The notes beneath the pieces are model-generated. The model did not search any database. It worked only from the letters and a program-made list of their open reading frames with translations, and had not been told where the DNA came from. A stretch of DNA of 7,668 bases from an uncultured Collinsella sp. (GTDB lineage: Bacteria; Actinomycetota; Coriobacteriia; Coriobacteriales; Coriobacteriaceae): NCBI GenBank assembly GCA_900544465.1, contig UQVT01000090.1, positions 1 through 7,668 of the forward strand. Reading direction: 5' to 3'. The translations under genes and the position numbers were made by a program. Below are positions 7,289 through 7,668 of this stretch, in pieces (within the stretch, counting starts at the first letter, position 1; the number at the start of each line of letters is the position of its first letter).

Positions 7289-7537
7289 TACAACCTCATG
7301 ACCTCCACATATGTCCATACTCGCACGACGTTTCATGCGCATTCTAACCAAATGCCGACCAAAAGCTTGACGGATCTGTGGACAAGATACGGTGCCGTGG
7401 GGACAGGCTGAGCCAAGCCGCAGGTCAACGGGCACGAGGCTGTGGTCGCAAAATGCATACCAGTGGTCCACAGCACCACCCAAAGATTTTTAAATTCATT
7501 GCCAAGTCGCTTATGAATACCCCTTTTGAACAATTGA
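7289..7537. other. Gene-free stretch with DnaA-box-like words
   Basis: No convincing gene is seen on either strand; short open frames here lack ribosome binding sites and recognisable motifs. TGTGGACAA (7377-7385) differs by one base from the DnaA box TGTGGATAA, and TGGTCCACA (about 7464-7472) differs by two from TTATCCACA. An AT-rich patch follows at about 7484-7500. The rpsF operon is often near the chromosome origin, but these sites are too few to call one. Confidence 0.3.
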
Positions 7538-7620
7538 GTTGATCAACCACGCTGGTCGGAAGCCGTTTTTTGGTACCTCAAACCCCGCTGCAACGCCAAG
7601 CACGGCCAAGCGTGGTTGAT
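7538..7620. repeat. 12-bp inverted repeat element with a 10-bp palindrome at its edge
   Basis: ATCAACCACGCT (7542-7553) and AGCGTGGTTGAT (7609-7620) are exact complements separated by 55 bp. The left arm overlaps the palindrome GTTGATCAAC (7538-7547). Inside are a T6 run (7566-7571), the palindrome GGTACC, and two GCCAAGC copies spaced 10 bp apart (7595-7601, 7605-7611). It could be a regulatory site pair, a structured RNA or a small dispersed repeat. No target-site duplication is obvious. Confidence 0.45.
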
Positions 7621-7668
7621 TTCCGATCTCAGCCGAACACATTGAGCAAATAGGCCATTCCCGCAGTT

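Noticed and set aside
7259..7533. Two minus-strand open frames of 66-74 codons upstream of rpsF
   Set aside because: No ribosome binding site or recognisable motif, unusual composition (Cys, Trp, His rich), and overlap with the candidate promoter region.
7558..7571. CGGAAGCCG followed by T6 on the plus strand as a terminator
   Set aside because: The stem is only three pairs and no plus-strand gene ends here.

Overview
The window is an ordered block of core chromosomal genes, all transcribed from the minus strand, so the biological reading order runs from the right end to the left end. The gene set and order (rpsF-ssb-rpsR-rplI, then dnaB, purA, purD and a NUDIX hydrolase), the GC-rich codon use, strong AGGAGG-type ribosome binding sites and the zinc-type S18 suggest a high-GC Gram-positive bacterium. 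My best guess is Coriobacteriia, Collinsella-like; this is an inference from gene style, not a database match.

Right to left: 7178-7668 is a gene-free stretch. It holds a 12-bp inverted repeat around a 10-bp palindrome, scattered DnaA-box-like words, a candidate promoter overlapped by an inverted repeat, and a leader hairpin in front of rpsF. Next come rpsF (S6), ssb, rpsR (S18) and rplI (L9), a ribosomal protein and single-stranded-DNA-binding operon, with a strong hairpin between ssb and rpsR. The operon ends in the clearest rho-independent terminator of the window (5418-5456). dnaB (replicative helicase) follows a 150-bp spacer. purA (adenylosuccinate synthetase) starts 93 bp after dnaB and has a candidate promoter touching the dnaB stop codon. 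purD (GAR synthetase, TTG start) follows purA across a 117-bp spacer with two competing stem-loops. A NUDIX hydrolase of the ADP-ribose pyrophosphatase type lies 21 bp behind purD, probably in the same transcript.

At the left end the first 56 codons of an ABC exporter (membrane plus ATPase type) run off the window. Its codon use is much richer in T-ending codons than its neighbours. Its 184-bp upstream region is unusually structured: a 14-bp perfect inverted repeat enclosing a strong ribosome binding site and an ATG, a small hairpin over that ATG, a 9-bp hairpin directly before the second ribosome binding site, and a short reading frame that may be frameshifted. This is the part of the window least explained by ordinary annotation.

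Taken together, the cluster joins translation (S6, S18, L9), replication (SSB, DnaB) and purine supply (PurA, PurD) with a nucleotide-clearing hydrolase. I see no IS element, CRISPR array, tRNA, rRNA or phage gene. No new multi-gene system is evident; the novelty candidates are regulatory, in the intergenic regions.
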